DNA from: a virus
Virus record (IMG/VR): IMGVR_UViG_3300025137_000149
Coordinates: 1 to 33,093 of that record
Direction: 5' to 3' (one strand)
Length of the DNA stretch: 33,093 bases
In this document: positions 17,356-25,615 of the stretch, piece after piece
Numbering within the stretch: position 1 is the stretch's first letter
How the letters are laid out: every line of letters begins with the position of its first letter
The notes under the pieces: model-generated
Database searches by the model: none
Told to the model about the DNA's origin: nothing
The model's input: the letters and a program-made list of their open reading frames with translations, nothing else
Translations under genes and position numbers: made by a program

Positions 17356-19893
17356 TTACTCACCTTTTTCGCGACGGTTTAATTCAGCAATAAAATATTT
17401 GTATGTAGCTGTGTTTGAGCCGCCCATATAAGTAGCTAAATCGGCTAATGAAATTTTACCAGCAGACAATTCTGAATCACCTTGTGTTATAGAAATTTCG
17501 TTAGGTTGACCCTTACCATCTCTGCCTGATATTTTAATCCTACTAAGATCAAAATCTCCACCGCCTACAAAATCTGCATCATTAAACCATTTTTCATCTT
17601 TTGCATATGCCTGAATAACTCCACTTAAACTTGCGTTTAGTTGATCTCGCAGTATATTAGCTTTACCGATCGCGGTGTTTCTAACGTCTTGGTCTTTTGC
17701 ATTTCTTGCTGCAGCTATTTGAGCTCTAGTTCTTGAGGCTAATGAGTGTATATTATTTGGGCCGGCACCAAAAGCTAGTCGCTGTATATCATCTTTGCCT
17801 CTTAATTCAGCTGTTTGATCATCATCATTTATATCATAAATAGCTGATTGTATATTTTTTAATATAGGATCTATTTTACCAAATAAGTCGCCATACTCTC
17901 CAGCTCTCTTGGTTTCCATATCAAAATTTAGTTGTTTCCATTGTCGTTGCGAATTACTAACTGCAGTTGCTGCGTTTCGTGCATCTATTCCCGCAGCAGC
18001 CGCTTCTTTAGCACTAAAGCCCGTATCGCCAGTCTGCATATAATTTGAAAATTCTTTATATATAGCATTTTTTTGAGCATCAGTTGTGGCATAAGATGCG
18101 AGTAACGCGCGTAACCCCTGCGCTTTTTCGTCACTTAACTTATCTACTGCATCTTTTATAGTTTGTATATTTTGCGATTTTAAGTAATCTTCTATTTGTT
18201 GCCTTTCTTGTTGTGTAACTATAGGTGCTTTTTTGGGGTCTTTTTTTACTTCATCTGATACTCTATCTAATACTCCAACTGTAGATCCGGCTTCCGCGGC
18301 CCGGTTTGCATCAGTAGGGCCTTTATAAGCTGGGTTAGGTACAATATTCCCTGCATCATTAACTATACTAGGTGTATTACCATCCGCATCTCTAATAGCT
18401 GCACTATCAGCTTGTCTTTCAGGATTAGGTGCGCGACCTGCTGGAGTTAAAGAGAAATCGTCAGGATTCTTAAAATCTTTTCTATCCATACTATTATTAC
18501 GGACAAAATCAATTTGGGCTTTACCACCTTCTATATTTTTACTCTCAGCATACTTTTCTATTTCTGCTTCTATTTCTGCTTTTCTAGCAGAAGAGTTACT
18601 TGAATCTGCAAGATCTTTATATAAATTTTTAATTGTTGGGCTATTATAAGTACCAAGAAATGGTATAGAAGTAAACTGTCGGTCTCTATCTCTTTGTTCC
18701 CCTCGTTCTGCTCGGCCAATTTGGTCAGCAATAAGCTGCTTATTTGAATTTACGAGTTTTTCTATTTGATTAAAAGCCTGAGATTCTCCATATAACTTAC
18801 CATCTTGTTTGGCCGCATCAAGTTCTTTACGTAGGGCAGTTATTCGTCGGGCTTGCGCTTTATACTTCTTTCGCATTTTGCGTTGTATACCATCGGCTAG
18901 GGGTGTTCCTAGGAATTGATCAAATTCTGCATCAGAATAAACTGTGCCATAGTCAATGTTGTCAAGAGTAAGAGCCTTGCTGGTATCTAAAGGTTTTTCT
19001 GTAGCTATATCACCTTCGTTTGGTAGGGTAGTAGGGTCGTCTTTAGATATAGAAGTTTGATTATTTTTTGCAGCATCACCTATGCTAATTGCCTGTGTTG
19101 CAGTTTGAGGGTCAATAATCGCTTGTTCGTCATCTGATTCTACAGTGCTAAGTTCTTTAACAGCTTTTTGAAGAATTTCAATTTGTTTAAAAGGGTCAGA
19201 TTCTCCTGCTAATAAAGAAGTAATAGCATCTACTCCTTTTTCATTGCCTATCATGTCATAAGCAGTAGTTATAACACTGAGCATTTGCTCTTTTGCGTCA
19301 TCTATTTTGATGTTAGTGTTATTTATATCTATATTAGCACCAACAGCTAGTTGTTTTGCTGCTACGCCGGGTTTGTAACTTAATTGATTATGAAAAAGAG
19401 CTATTTTTTCACCTATTTGGCCTGCGGTTCCAAACTCTACAGGTTCGTTTTCATCTGTAGTTCTATCTCTAGTGATAAAACGTACTATTCTTCCTAGCGC
19501 GCCTTCTTTTTCATACTCACCGGCTAACGCATAAGTTTGTTCTCCGTCACTTATCGGCCCTTTTGTTAAACCTAATGCACTAAAACCTTCGTTTTCTTTT
19601 ATAAACGGATCATTTTGATTTGCTTGGTTGACAGCAAAACCTATAATACCTTGGTCATTATTTCTAATTCCATTACCAATTTTTACAGGGTCTATTCTCG
19701 TAGGATCATCATCCATAGCTATATCTAAATCCCGCATTTGTACTAAATTAGCATTATACGTAGCGTTATTATTATCAGATATATTCTGAAAATTTATAGC
19801 AGATGTAGCCGCCCTACGCTGCTCATTCACTAAGCGATTTGAGTAGTTCGTTGATGCAGTATTTAAACCTGCTAAAATTGGATTAATAGCCAT
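17356..19893 (-). CDS. Probable internal virion protein (T7 gp15-like position)
   Basis: 845 residues, hydrophilic and mostly helical, rich in Asp, Asn, Gln, Lys and Ala, without signal peptide or membrane segment. It begins MAINPILAGLNTASTNYSNR. Coiled-coil-like charged stretches occur around 340-400 and 610-760. No catalytic motif was recognised. It sits between two small Ala/Gln-rich proteins and the 2122-residue protein; in T7-like phages that place is taken by the second ejection protein. Its stop is adjacent to the next ATG (17356/17355), and AGGT lies ahead of its own start. Function assigned by position and composition. Confidence 0.6.
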   Translation of the reverse strand: MAINPILAGLNTASTNYSNRLVNEQRRAATSAINFQNISDNNNATYNANLVQMRDLDIAMDDDPTRIDPVKIGNGIRNNDQGIIGFAVNQANQNDPFIKENEGFSALGLTKGPISDGEQTYALAGEYEKEGALGRIVRFITRDRTTDENEPVEFGTAGQIGEKIALFHNQLSYKPGVAAKQLAVGANIDINNTNIKIDDAKEQMLSVITTAYDMIGNEKGVDAITSLLAGESDPFKQIEILQKAVKELSTVESDDEQAIIDPQTATQAISIGDAAKNNQTSISKDDPTTLPNEGDIATEKPLDTSKALTLDNIDYGTVYSDAEFDQFLGTPLADGIQRKMRKKYKAQARRITALRKELDAAKQDGKLYGESQAFNQIEKLVNSNKQLIADQIGRAERGEQRDRDRQFTSIPFLGTYNSPTIKNLYKDLADSSNSSARKAEIEAEIEKYAESKNIEGGKAQIDFVRNNSMDRKDFKNPDDFSLTPAGRAPNPERQADSAAIRDADGNTPSIVNDAGNIVPNPAYKGPTDANRAAEAGSTVGVLDRVSDEVKKDPKKAPIVTQQERQQIEDYLKSQNIQTIKDAVDKLSDEKAQGLRALLASYATTDAQKNAIYKEFSNYMQTGDTGFSAKEAAAAGIDARNAATAVSNSQRQWKQLNFDMETKRAGEYGDLFGKIDPILKNIQSAIYDINDDDQTAELRGKDDIQRLAFGAGPNNIHSLASRTRAQIAAARNAKDQDVRNTAIGKANILRDQLNASLSGVIQAYAKDEKWFNDADFVGGGDFDLSRIKISGRDGKGQPNEISITQGDSELSAGKISLADLATYMGGSNTATYKYFIAELNRREKGE

Positions 19894-19902
19894 ATATCTT
19901 AC

Positions 19903-20424
19903 CTATAATTTCGAAAGAATAGCGACGCCGATTTGATTATACATTTGTGCTTTATATTGCTCTTCCGCGTTCTGTCTAGCAATTTGACCTTGCGCCGCTG
20001 TTTGCATTTGTTGTAAAGAAGATCTGTTTACACCCTGCCCTATATTAATTAAATCAGCTAATAAAGCACGATTAGCATCTGATTGAGCCAACCTAGCATC
20101 CGCAACAGTTTGTATGCCTGTTGTAGTACCAGCTAATTGTGATGTCCTGTCTCGCTGCTGACGTTGCGCTGCTGTTATACTGCCTCCATATCTATTTTGC
20201 GTCCTATCTACCATTGCTTGCGCACGAGCTGGCCCTTGATTAGCTCTATTAATAGCATCATCTATTAAAGTAGTATCTGTCTTAGCTTTTTGTATTAAAG
20301 CTAACTCTCTAGGTCTATAGTCTTTTAAATACTTTTCATAGTCCATTTGAGATACTTTAGCTAAAAGCTCATCTGCTTTATCATCATCGCTATCACCATA
20401 ATCTGGTACGTAATATTCAGCCAT
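19903..20424 (-). CDS. Probable small internal virion protein
   Basis: 173 residues. An acidic N-terminus (GDSDDDKADELLAKV) is followed by an Ala/Gln/Arg-rich helical region and an amphipathic end (AQMYNQIGVAILSKL). Composition and order next to a similar 196-residue gene and two very long hydrophilic genes suit T7 gp14-like ejection proteins. No family motif recognised. Confidence 0.55.
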   Translation of the reverse strand: MAEYYVPDYGDSDDDKADELLAKVSQMDYEKYLKDYRPRELALIQKAKTDTTLIDDAINRANQGPARAQAMVDRTQNRYGGSITAAQRQQRDRTSQLAGTTTGIQTVADARLAQSDANRALLADLINIGQGVNRSSLQQMQTAAQGQIARQNAEEQYKAQMYNQIGVAILSKL

Positions 20425-20425
20425 T

Positions 20426-21016
20426 TTAAGCCCCTAACTTTAAAAAATCTGACATTCGAGTTGCCCAGTTTTGGTCGCCATCTTGATAATTAGGGCCACT
20501 CCTAAAGGCATCGGCCTGATTTGTAATTACATTACCAGTAAATGCTGCTCCACCTTGCATAAGTCCCGATGCTATCATTTGATCTGATTTAGCTCCACTT
20601 ATGGCTTCAGATGCACCTAACCTTGCTAGTAGTGCCATTGACTTGCTATTATCTGCTGCTTGTCCCACACCTACACCTAATGCTGCAGCCTGTCGTTTGT
20701 TTTGGAACTGTTTGGCTTGGCTTTGTGCGGCATTTACATTTTTTTGATAAAATTCATTTATTACGTTCGCTGCAGCGGCTGGGTCACCTTGTTGTTGAGG
20801 CAATCGTGAGGTATCGGCAAGCTGTTTGGCCATTTGCTGCATACTATCTGCTGCAGCTCTACCTGTCATAGCCTTTTCTATTCTGGCAGAAGAAGCATCA
20901 TCAAGTTCCATAACATTTAATGGGTCATAATTCTGAGCAAAAAACTTTTTCTTCTGAAAGCCGATATCAGCATTAATTTTTTCTGCTCTAGATTGCTTTA
21001 TATCTGGTTCACTCAT
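20426..21016 (-). CDS. Probable internal virion protein (gp14-like position)
   Basis: 196 residues, Ala/Gln/Ser-rich, helical, with a small-residue-rich stretch GLMQGGAAFTGNVITNQADA near 150-170 that might associate with membranes. The ATG overlaps the preceding stop (ATGA, 21016-21013). The following gene starts after one spacer base. It is first in a series of four probable ejection proteins. The assignment rests on context and composition. Confidence 0.5.
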   Translation of the reverse strand: MSEPDIKQSRAEKINADIGFQKKKFFAQNYDPLNVMELDDASSARIEKAMTGRAAADSMQQMAKQLADTSRLPQQQGDPAAAANVINEFYQKNVNAAQSQAKQFQNKRQAAALGVGVGQAADNSKSMALLARLGASEAISGAKSDQMIASGLMQGGAAFTGNVITNQADAFRSGPNYQDGDQNWATRMSDFLKLGA

Positions 21017-21426
21017 TTTACTTTCTTCCTATAAATTACCGTGTCTAATTCCCATTCGTCTTTTACTAGATGTTCTCCAAACTTATGTATCGGAGTTTTT
21101 GCTATTAAATTCTTGTACCCTGCATTTTTAGCGACTTCATTAAAAAAAGGTGTATACCTATTAATAACATTAGTACCTTTTTTGTTTGTCCAACCTAACC
21201 AAAAAATAAGTGATTTTTGGTTGTTAAATGGGTTGGTACTACTCTGAGTTACAAAAAAACTACCCTCTGTAACCCACAACACTGCTTCCCCATGTAAACA
21301 CTCTGCGTATACATCTTCTGCTCTAAATGTAAGTTGGGGTTGATCTGCTAATATTTCTTCAACGCCCTTCCTAACCCAGTCCCACTCTAAACGTATATCA
21401 CCAATTTCTAGTTTTGTAGGTTCCAT
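21013..21426 (-). CDS. GNAT-fold-like phage protein of unknown role
   Basis: Start chosen at ATG 21426 because AGGAGAAG lies 5-8 nt ahead; a longer reading from 21468 lacks such a site. The 137-residue product begins MEPTKLEIGDIRLEWDWVRK. The order ending in a VEEIL...AEDVYAECLHGEAVLW helix, then WVTEGSFFVTQ, then FFNEVAKNAGYKNLIA, matches small phage proteins with an acetyltransferase-like fold encoded between connector and internal-core genes. No acetyl-CoA loop is obvious, so the enzyme activity may be lost. It overlaps the upstream gene by 29 bp. Confidence 0.6.
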   Translation of the reverse strand: MEPTKLEIGDIRLEWDWVRKGVEEILADQPQLTFRAEDVYAECLHGEAVLWVTEGSFFVTQSSTNPFNNQKSLIFWLGWTNKKGTNVINRYTPFFNEVAKNAGYKNLIAKTPIHKFGEHLVKDEWELDTVIYRKKVK

Positions 21427-22093
21427 AGTTTCTTCTCCTAAGACGCTTACTCTGATGCAATCCTCCATACCTAACTTGTCTTGCTATTCCAGTATCTGCG
21501 GATCTAGCCCTTTTATCTGCTTCTGCTACGCCTTCTTGGAATAAAGAGCCATACACACTTGCTGCTGAATAATCAGTCCAGTCTTTATTAGGTAATCTTA
21601 ACAACCTAAATATAGCACCGTTTATAATGGTATCTCGATAATCATTAATAACTTCGTTATCACAACTTCTACTAGTATGTGTAGGTTTTAGCACTACTCG
21701 TACCCGTACTGCGTCAGCTTCACCTGTTGAAGGTTTAGGGACTAACCACATCGTGCTAGATGACTGTTTTACATAAAACTGTGGTGTATCTGTAGCTGTT
21801 GTACGCCATTTTGGTATGCGTTGTTCTAGTAATTGTGGGCTTATAGGTTCTAAATCTAGCCCTTTTAAAGTAACCCAGACAATTTTATGTACTGTTGTAT
21901 TGCTAGGCGCATCTAAATCATATTCAAAAATGTCAGCGGATGTACTAATTGGATCTAAGTCTTGTTGATATACTTCAGACTTTTCACAAAGTTCAATAAT
22001 TGCGGATCTAATAGCATTTTCTATTAAAGTATCGGAGCATCCGGGCACCATAGGTATAATATCAGGAAGTAATGTTTCATAATTTATAGCCAT
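21398..22093 (-). CDS. Probable head-tail connector/adaptor protein
   Basis: 231 residues. The N-terminal LLPDIIPMVPGCSDTLIENA then IRSAIIELCEKSEVY segment is a helical motif I associate with connector proteins encoded after the capsid gene in marine podoviruses and similar phages. The middle is beta-rich and the C-terminus ends in a very basic tail (KRLRRRNYGTYKTRNW). It starts one base after the DUF6682-like gene. The role in joining portal and tail is inferred from gene order (capsid, adaptor, core proteins). Confidence 0.55.
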   Translation of the reverse strand: MAINYETLLPDIIPMVPGCSDTLIENAIRSAIIELCEKSEVYQQDLDPISTSADIFEYDLDAPSNTTVHKIVWVTLKGLDLEPISPQLLEQRIPKWRTTATDTPQFYVKQSSSTMWLVPKPSTGEADAVRVRVVLKPTHTSRSCDNEVINDYRDTIINGAIFRLLRLPNKDWTDYSAASVYGSLFQEGVAEADKRARSADTGIARQVRYGGLHQSKRLRRRNYGTYKTRNW

Positions 22094-22948
22094 TTATACG
22101 GCTCCCTGTTGTACGCTACTTACTGTGGACGGTGGTATGGGATGTGTTGCTTGATCTACCGCAGCTTTTCCAAGTAATGCATTAGTAAATAACCCATAAT
22201 GTGTAGATGCACGTTGTGCGTTAGCTGCAAACTCTGATTCTTTAGTGTAAGCCATATATAAAACATAATTCATAATTGCGTTAGCAAAAATATCTGGCAC
22301 AGCTAAGTTTGTTATAGCAACTTTAAGCCAATGTGAATTATCAGTATCAGTCGCTGGGTCAACACCACTATTAGATCCTTGCTGTGATTGATACTTCACA
22401 CTATCTTTTACTACAAAAACATCTGCACCAAATGAAACGCCACTAGTCCACACGGTTACCCCCGAGCTTGTTGCTACAGCTTCAGGGTTAGCAGAGTAAA
22501 CAATTTCAATAAAAGCACTAGGCTTTACGCCGGGGTATACATAAAAATTACGTGGGTTACTATCATCATACATAAAATGCTTGACTACACCTGTATGGGC
22601 AGCATATCCAGTAACACTTGGGTTGTGCCAGTCAGGAGTCTGTGAATCTAGGGTTTCTCTATCAACTGCTCTAATTGCTCTAGCGCCAGTAGCATCTGTG
22701 GCAGCAGAAGACATATTTCTAATCACATTTAGGAGTCGATTTCCGCTTGTGGGGATAGTTTGCTTTGTGCCTACAACAAGAGCAATGGATTCATTTTTTG
22801 CTGTGGCATCTGGTTTTATTAAAGAGACTTCACGCTGTGCATCATTTATCCAAAGTTCTAATTCAGAGACAACTGGCCAACGTAAACCTGTTGTATCTTG
22901 AAGTGTAGCTTGAACTCTTTCAATTATACTTTGTACTGAGATGGTCAT
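22094..22948 (-). CDS. DUF6682-like connector or tail-joining protein
   Basis: 284 residues. The start (VQATLQDTTGLRWPVVSELE, then LWINDAQREVSLIKPDA) matches the helical opening of DUF6682 proteins common in phages with N4- or P22-like heads. A beta-rich middle covers TIPTSGNRLLNVIRN and the FYVYPG...IEIVYSANPE strands; a helical C-terminus follows. A short insertion near 165-215 contains a VW...V..G.....D.V.Y...W-type segment related in look to the CBM-like modules of the tail genes. Located two genes after the capsid module terminator. It may be a tail-tube or gateway protein. The family name is from memory. Confidence 0.6.
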   Translation of the reverse strand: MTISVQSIIERVQATLQDTTGLRWPVVSELELWINDAQREVSLIKPDATAKNESIALVVGTKQTIPTSGNRLLNVIRNMSSAATDATGARAIRAVDRETLDSQTPDWHNPSVTGYAAHTGVVKHFMYDDSNPRNFYVYPGVKPSAFIEIVYSANPEAVATSSGVTVWTSGVSFGADVFVVKDSVKYQSQQGSNSGVDPATDTDNSHWLKVAITNLAVPDIFANAIMNYVLYMAYTKESEFAANAQRASTHYGLFTNALLGKAAVDQATHPIPPSTVSSVQQGAV

Positions 22949-22957
22949 TTATTACCT

Positions 22958-23308
22958 CTAAGAATTTAGTATAGAGTCCCAAGCCGCTTCTCTCTCCTCA
23001 CTTGGCACATTTCTGCCAACAGCAGCATTAACCGCTGCAGCTTTTGGGTAACCATCAGCTTTAAAATTTTTAGGATCACCTTCATCCATCATTTTTTCAA
23101 GCACAGTAACAAGAGCTGTTGTTTCATCTTGTGCCGGTTCTTCTATCTTTGCTGGAGTTACTGAATCAATAACTAGTTTAGCTCCTTTAGCAAGAGCCAC
23201 CTCTGCCACTTCATCCCTTAACTCTTGTGGTTCATTTGCCTTTAAAATAGCTGTGTGCCCTGAATTAGCGGCAACATGCATACCAAGCTCACTTACTACT
23301 ATTACCAT
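22958..23308 (-). CDS. Small capsid-proximal protein with LEM/HeH-like C-terminus
   Basis: 116 residues. A short beta-rich N-terminal part (VIVVSELGMHVAANSGHTAI) is followed by a charged helix and the C-terminal motif DGYPKAAAVNAAVGRNVPSE (about 86-105), which resembles the helix-extended-loop-helix repeat seen in many small phage proteins encoded next to the capsid or neck genes. Its AAGGA site overlaps the T-run of the terminator just upstream, so it is the first gene transcribed by read-through or by a new promoter. Function unknown. Confidence 0.55.
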   Translation of the reverse strand: MVIVVSELGMHVAANSGHTAILKANEPQELRDEVAEVALAKGAKLVIDSVTPAKIEEPAQDETTALVTVLEKMMDEGDPKNFKADGYPKAAAVNAAVGRNVPSEEREAAWDSILNS

Positions 23309-23319
23309 TTTTATTCCTT

Positions 23320-23349
23320 AAAAAAATGCCCCCCCTAGAAGAGGGGGCT
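23320..23349 (-). terminator. Rho-independent terminator after the capsid accessory gene
   Basis: On the minus strand a C-rich arm (GCCCCC) and a G-rich arm (GGGGGC) form a 6-bp all-GC stem around a short pyrimidine-rich loop, followed by A and seven T. It lies between the stop at 23362 and the ATG at 23308, so it would cap the capsid-gene transcript and lower expression of the connector genes. It is the cleanest intrinsic terminator in the window. Confidence 0.85.
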
Positions 23350-23361
23350 AGTATTGGAGTT

Positions 23362-23823
23362 TTATCCTATGAATGCAATTACTGTATAAGTACTTTGTGC
23401 AGTACCGGCATTACCAGTAGTCGGGCCAGTCTTGACATGGATGTCAATCGTAGTGTCCGTAGCAACTGAGAATGGGCCGGGTGCAAACAATGTGTCATCT
23501 GCAGCATTATCAAAAGTACTTTTCTTGTTAATGGTTGACTTGGCGGCATCATCAACAATGTCGTCAGATGTAGAGACAACAGTTAAATCAGTGTTGCCAT
23601 ATCCAACGTCATATCTGATGGCAGAACCATCGTCACCAGCTGGTAATGTAACTTCTACACCGTACAGCTTTTCACCTTTTTTCAAGGGTACCATTTGAAT
23701 TACGTCATTTATCACGACCGCTGCTGGTACTACAAAAGTACATTCACGAACGTGCAAATAACCATTAGGGGCTGTAAAAGCTGCATTGCTTTCAACTAAC
23801 CCAGATTTATATAAAGTAGCCAT
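23362..23823 (-). CDS. Probable capsid accessory/decoration protein
   Basis: 153 residues, beta-rich, Thr/Val/Asp-rich and acidic, no signal peptide, starting MATLYKSGLVESNAAFTAPN. It is the only gene sharing the transcript segment between the major capsid gene and the strong terminator, so it would be made in amounts close to the coat protein. That expression logic and its size fit a capsid decoration or stabilising protein. GAGAGGTGA precedes the ATG at good spacing. No family motif recognised. Confidence 0.55.
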   Translation of the reverse strand: MATLYKSGLVESNAAFTAPNGYLHVRECTFVVPAAVVINDVIQMVPLKKGEKLYGVEVTLPAGDDGSAIRYDVGYGNTDLTVVSTSDDIVDDAAKSTINKKSTFDNAADDTLFAPGPFSVATDTTIDIHVKTGPTTGNAGTAQSTYTVIAFIG

Positions 23824-23840
23824 ATCAGATCACCTCTCGA

Positions 23841-24989
23841 TTATTGGGCTGTGTCTAAGCAAATAACACCAAAGTCTTGAACGGCGGCACCAGTGCCAGC
23901 GTAGTCAGTAGTGTATTTTGGTTTACGTAAGCCAAAGATCTTGCCGATGCTGATACCATGTTGGTTACCATAATCGAAAGTTTCTTCAACAACCTCGGGA
24001 GCACCGATGTCGGCCATTGCAAGTGCTTGAGCGCCACAAAACAATGCTCGCGCACCGTCAATAGTACCGCCTGAACCCCATTTATTACCGGCTCCAGCGC
24101 CACTTGTGTTATACACATGACGGAACTCGTGGATCATGATGCCATCAACCATTAAGCTTGAGTTACCTGCAAACAAGCTGTTGTTAGGTCCACGAACACC
24201 TGCGTTACGGACATTAGCTAAGAAATCACTATCTAATTTCAAGTCAGCCATTTGTCTTGGAGTAACAAACATGTGATACATTTCACCGTTAGCGCCACCT
24301 CTAATGCCTCTGATGTAGTTATCTTTAGCATGTGCTTTAAGATCTACAATTGCATTGTAAGACAACTTATCAGTAACAGCTACACTACCAGTAGCCCCAG
24401 CTTTTAACTCAACATAAGCACCGCCAGTGCCTGAAGAGTCAATGCGTAAGTGACGCTGGTTAGTAGGAGTAGCGGCTGCAGCTTCAGCAGCAAACTCAAG
24501 TTCACTTAAGTTTTGACCAGTACCAAGAACAGACCTTAGCGCGCCATTGTTTTTGTAAGCGTAAGAAACGCCAGACAAAGTTAAAAACGCAAGTTGGTCA
24601 ATACGATCAGCCATTGCATAAGCAAGTGCATCACGAGATTGCTCACGGAAATTTACAACAGTTTTTTGGTCGGTTAATCGGCCAGCTAAACGATTTGCAA
24701 AGCGCAATTGATCCAGCTCGATGCTGATATCATAAGCGCGTAATGCTTCTTCGTTGCCTTCGAGATCGTGATCACCAACAACACCGTCGGTATTCATATC
24801 AGCAAGCAAAGTAATGTTAGCTTTTGTGCCTTTTTGAGATTTAGTAAGTTCAGTAACGCGCTGAACCATAGCGTTTGAGCCAGTTCCAGCAAATTGGTTA
24901 ATAAACGACTGATTTCTTGCCACACGCCAGAAGTCGCGTGACCACATTTGTAGCTGTTCACCTGACAGCGTACCAAAGTTAGTCTTCAT
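23841..24989 (-). CDS. Major capsid protein, N4 gp56 / DUF4043-like
   Basis: 382 residues. Features typical of the N4 gp56-like coat family (PF13252): SQKGTKANITLLADMNTDGV (strand pair after the N-arm), DQLRFANRLAGRLTDQKTVV, the ALAYAMADRIDQLAFLTLSG helix at about 134-153, and the C-terminal IGAPEVVEETFDYGNQHGIS, then GKIFGLRKPKYTTD. HK97-fold coats of this class assemble with a scaffold, present two genes upstream. GGAG lies 7 nt before the ATG (25000-24997). A 257-nt untranslated gap precedes the gene, unusual in this compact block. The coat assignment is strong; the subfamily is from motif memory. Confidence 0.85.
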   Translation of the reverse strand: MKTNFGTLSGEQLQMWSRDFWRVARNQSFINQFAGTGSNAMVQRVTELTKSQKGTKANITLLADMNTDGVVGDHDLEGNEEALRAYDISIELDQLRFANRLAGRLTDQKTVVNFREQSRDALAYAMADRIDQLAFLTLSGVSYAYKNNGALRSVLGTGQNLSELEFAAEAAAATPTNQRHLRIDSSGTGGAYVELKAGATGSVAVTDKLSYNAIVDLKAHAKDNYIRGIRGGANGEMYHMFVTPRQMADLKLDSDFLANVRNAGVRGPNNSLFAGNSSLMVDGIMIHEFRHVYNTSGAGAGNKWGSGGTIDGARALFCGAQALAMADIGAPEVVEETFDYGNQHGISIGKIFGLRKPKYTTDYAGTGAAVQDFGVICLDTAQ

Positions 24990-25109
24990 GGTTTTTCTCC
25001 AAAAAATTAACGAATAAAATTAGTGGCACACGCCACTGCTATTAGCCGACTTAATGGAGCGGCTAATCCGTTTCCCCGTATCGTGGAGCGACGAACTAGC
25101 GCTGATTAG

Positions 25110-25133
25110 CGAGGCGCGACCTCGGCCTTTTTT
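25110..25133 (+). terminator. Plus-direction hairpin followed by T6
   Basis: CGAGG/CCTCG 5-bp stem with a 5-nt loop, three spacer bases, then TTTTTT at 25128-25133. It acts on rightward transcription, antisense to all nearby genes. The stem is short and the spacer reduces confidence. Confidence 0.35.
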
Positions 25134-25134
25134 A

Positions 25135-25161
25135 CGTCTTGGGTAGACGAGAGCGTTTTTT
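25135..25161 (+). terminator. Second plus-direction hairpin with T6
   Basis: CGTCT/AGACG stem with loop TGGGT, six bases later TTTTTT at 25156-25161. It shares the sequence TTTTTTACG with the preceding unit. Two such units in tandem look like a double antisense terminator, although each alone is weak. Confidence 0.3.
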
Positions 25162-25210
25162 ACGTGATCGACACGACCATATATCGTAATGGTATACGAA
25201 TGTTCATCTA

Positions 25211-25239
25211 ATAGTAGTATAGGTAATAAGAAGATGCAA
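25211..25239 (-). promoter_or_regulatory. Possible sigma70-type promoter for the capsid gene
   Basis: On the minus strand TTGCAT (25239-25234) and TACTAT (25216-25211) are separated by exactly 17 bp, with transcription expected to start near 25204. A TATACT overlaps at 25221-25216. The -35 box coincides with the loop of the 18-bp inverted repeat. Each hexamer is only a partial match, so this stays tentative. It would give the coat gene a leader of about 215 nt. Confidence 0.3.
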
Positions 25240-25257
25240 CTTTTTATTACCTATACT
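25216..25257. repeat. 18-bp inverted repeat spanning the stop codon of the DUF5872-like gene
   Basis: Arms AGTATAGGTAATAAGAAG (25216-25233) and CTTTTTATTACCTATACT (25240-25257) pair over 18 positions with one G-T wobble around the 6-base loop ATGCAA. The stop codon (25249-25247) lies inside the right arm. No T-run follows on the minus strand, so it is not a standard terminator. RNase III-type processing, mRNA 3'-end protection or a protein-binding operator are possible. Confidence 0.75.
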
Positions 25258-25612
25258 TTGCCGTTTTCTTAGCAATTCGTTTTGGTTGCTTACTAAACTG
25301 CTTTCCTGCTTTCGTGTCTTTGGCTTTTTTACGATTGGTGGCTCGTTTCTCAGCGGGTGTTAAAGCCTCACGAGCTTTTTTAGGTAAATAGCGAGATTTT
25401 TTCTTCTTGCCCGCATACCCCCAATCTTCTTTAGACCATTTAGACAACTTATTAGAAGACTTTTTCTTACCTGAGTAAGTGCCCCCTGAGTCTTTGTAGT
25501 ATTTAACGGCTAGCTGCATAGCTCGCGCTGAGTGTTTGCCACCCATTTTTGCTTTTGCGCGAGCTTTTGCTCTAGCCCATTTAGCAGGATCGCGTTTAGT
25601 CGCCGTGCTCAT
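25247..25612 (-). CDS. DUF5872-like very basic protein
   Basis: 121 residues, with Lys plus Arg a large share. Motifs: SARAMQLAVKYYKDSGGTYS (about 28-47), LSKWSKEDWGYAGKKKK, RYLPKKAREALTPAEKRATN and a C-terminal KQPKRIAKKTAKYR. The order matches DUF5872-type proteins that I recall from phages and large viruses, of unknown function. It begins 3 nt after the stop of the 38-residue AT-hook-like gene with no Shine-Dalgarno, so translation is probably coupled. Its location between scaffold and coat genes and its charge suggest DNA contact inside the head, but this is not shown. Confidence 0.7.
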   Translation of the reverse strand: MSTATKRDPAKWARAKARAKAKMGGKHSARAMQLAVKYYKDSGGTYSGKKKSSNKLSKWSKEDWGYAGKKKKSRYLPKKAREALTPAEKRATNRKKAKDTKAGKQFSKQPKRIAKKTAKYR

Positions 25613-25615
25613 GGT

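Larger units (their letters stand above)
25016..25161. other. Structured non-coding region ahead of the capsid gene (leader or antisense RNA)
   Basis: Part of the 257-bp gap 24990-25246, which has no reasonable ORF. Perfect stems: 25022-25037 (AGTGGC/GCCACT), 25041-25067 (ATTAGCCG/CGGCTAAT, 11-nt loop), 25100-25111 (CGCT/AGCG), 25110-25124 (CGAGG/CCTCG) and 25135-25149 (CGTCT/AGACG). In the minus direction this is the 5' leader of the capsid mRNA. In the plus direction the last two stems are followed by T6 runs, so a short antisense RNA ending here is possible. It is richer in G+C than its surroundings. It does not fold as a tRNA by eye. Confidence 0.5.

Noticed and set aside
25041-25111. Possible tRNA in the capsid leader
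   Set aside because: Stems ATTAGCCG/CGGCTAAT and GCTA/TAGC suggest a cloverleaf at first sight, but the 11-nt loop, missing GTTCRA T-arm and missing CCA-type end do not fit.
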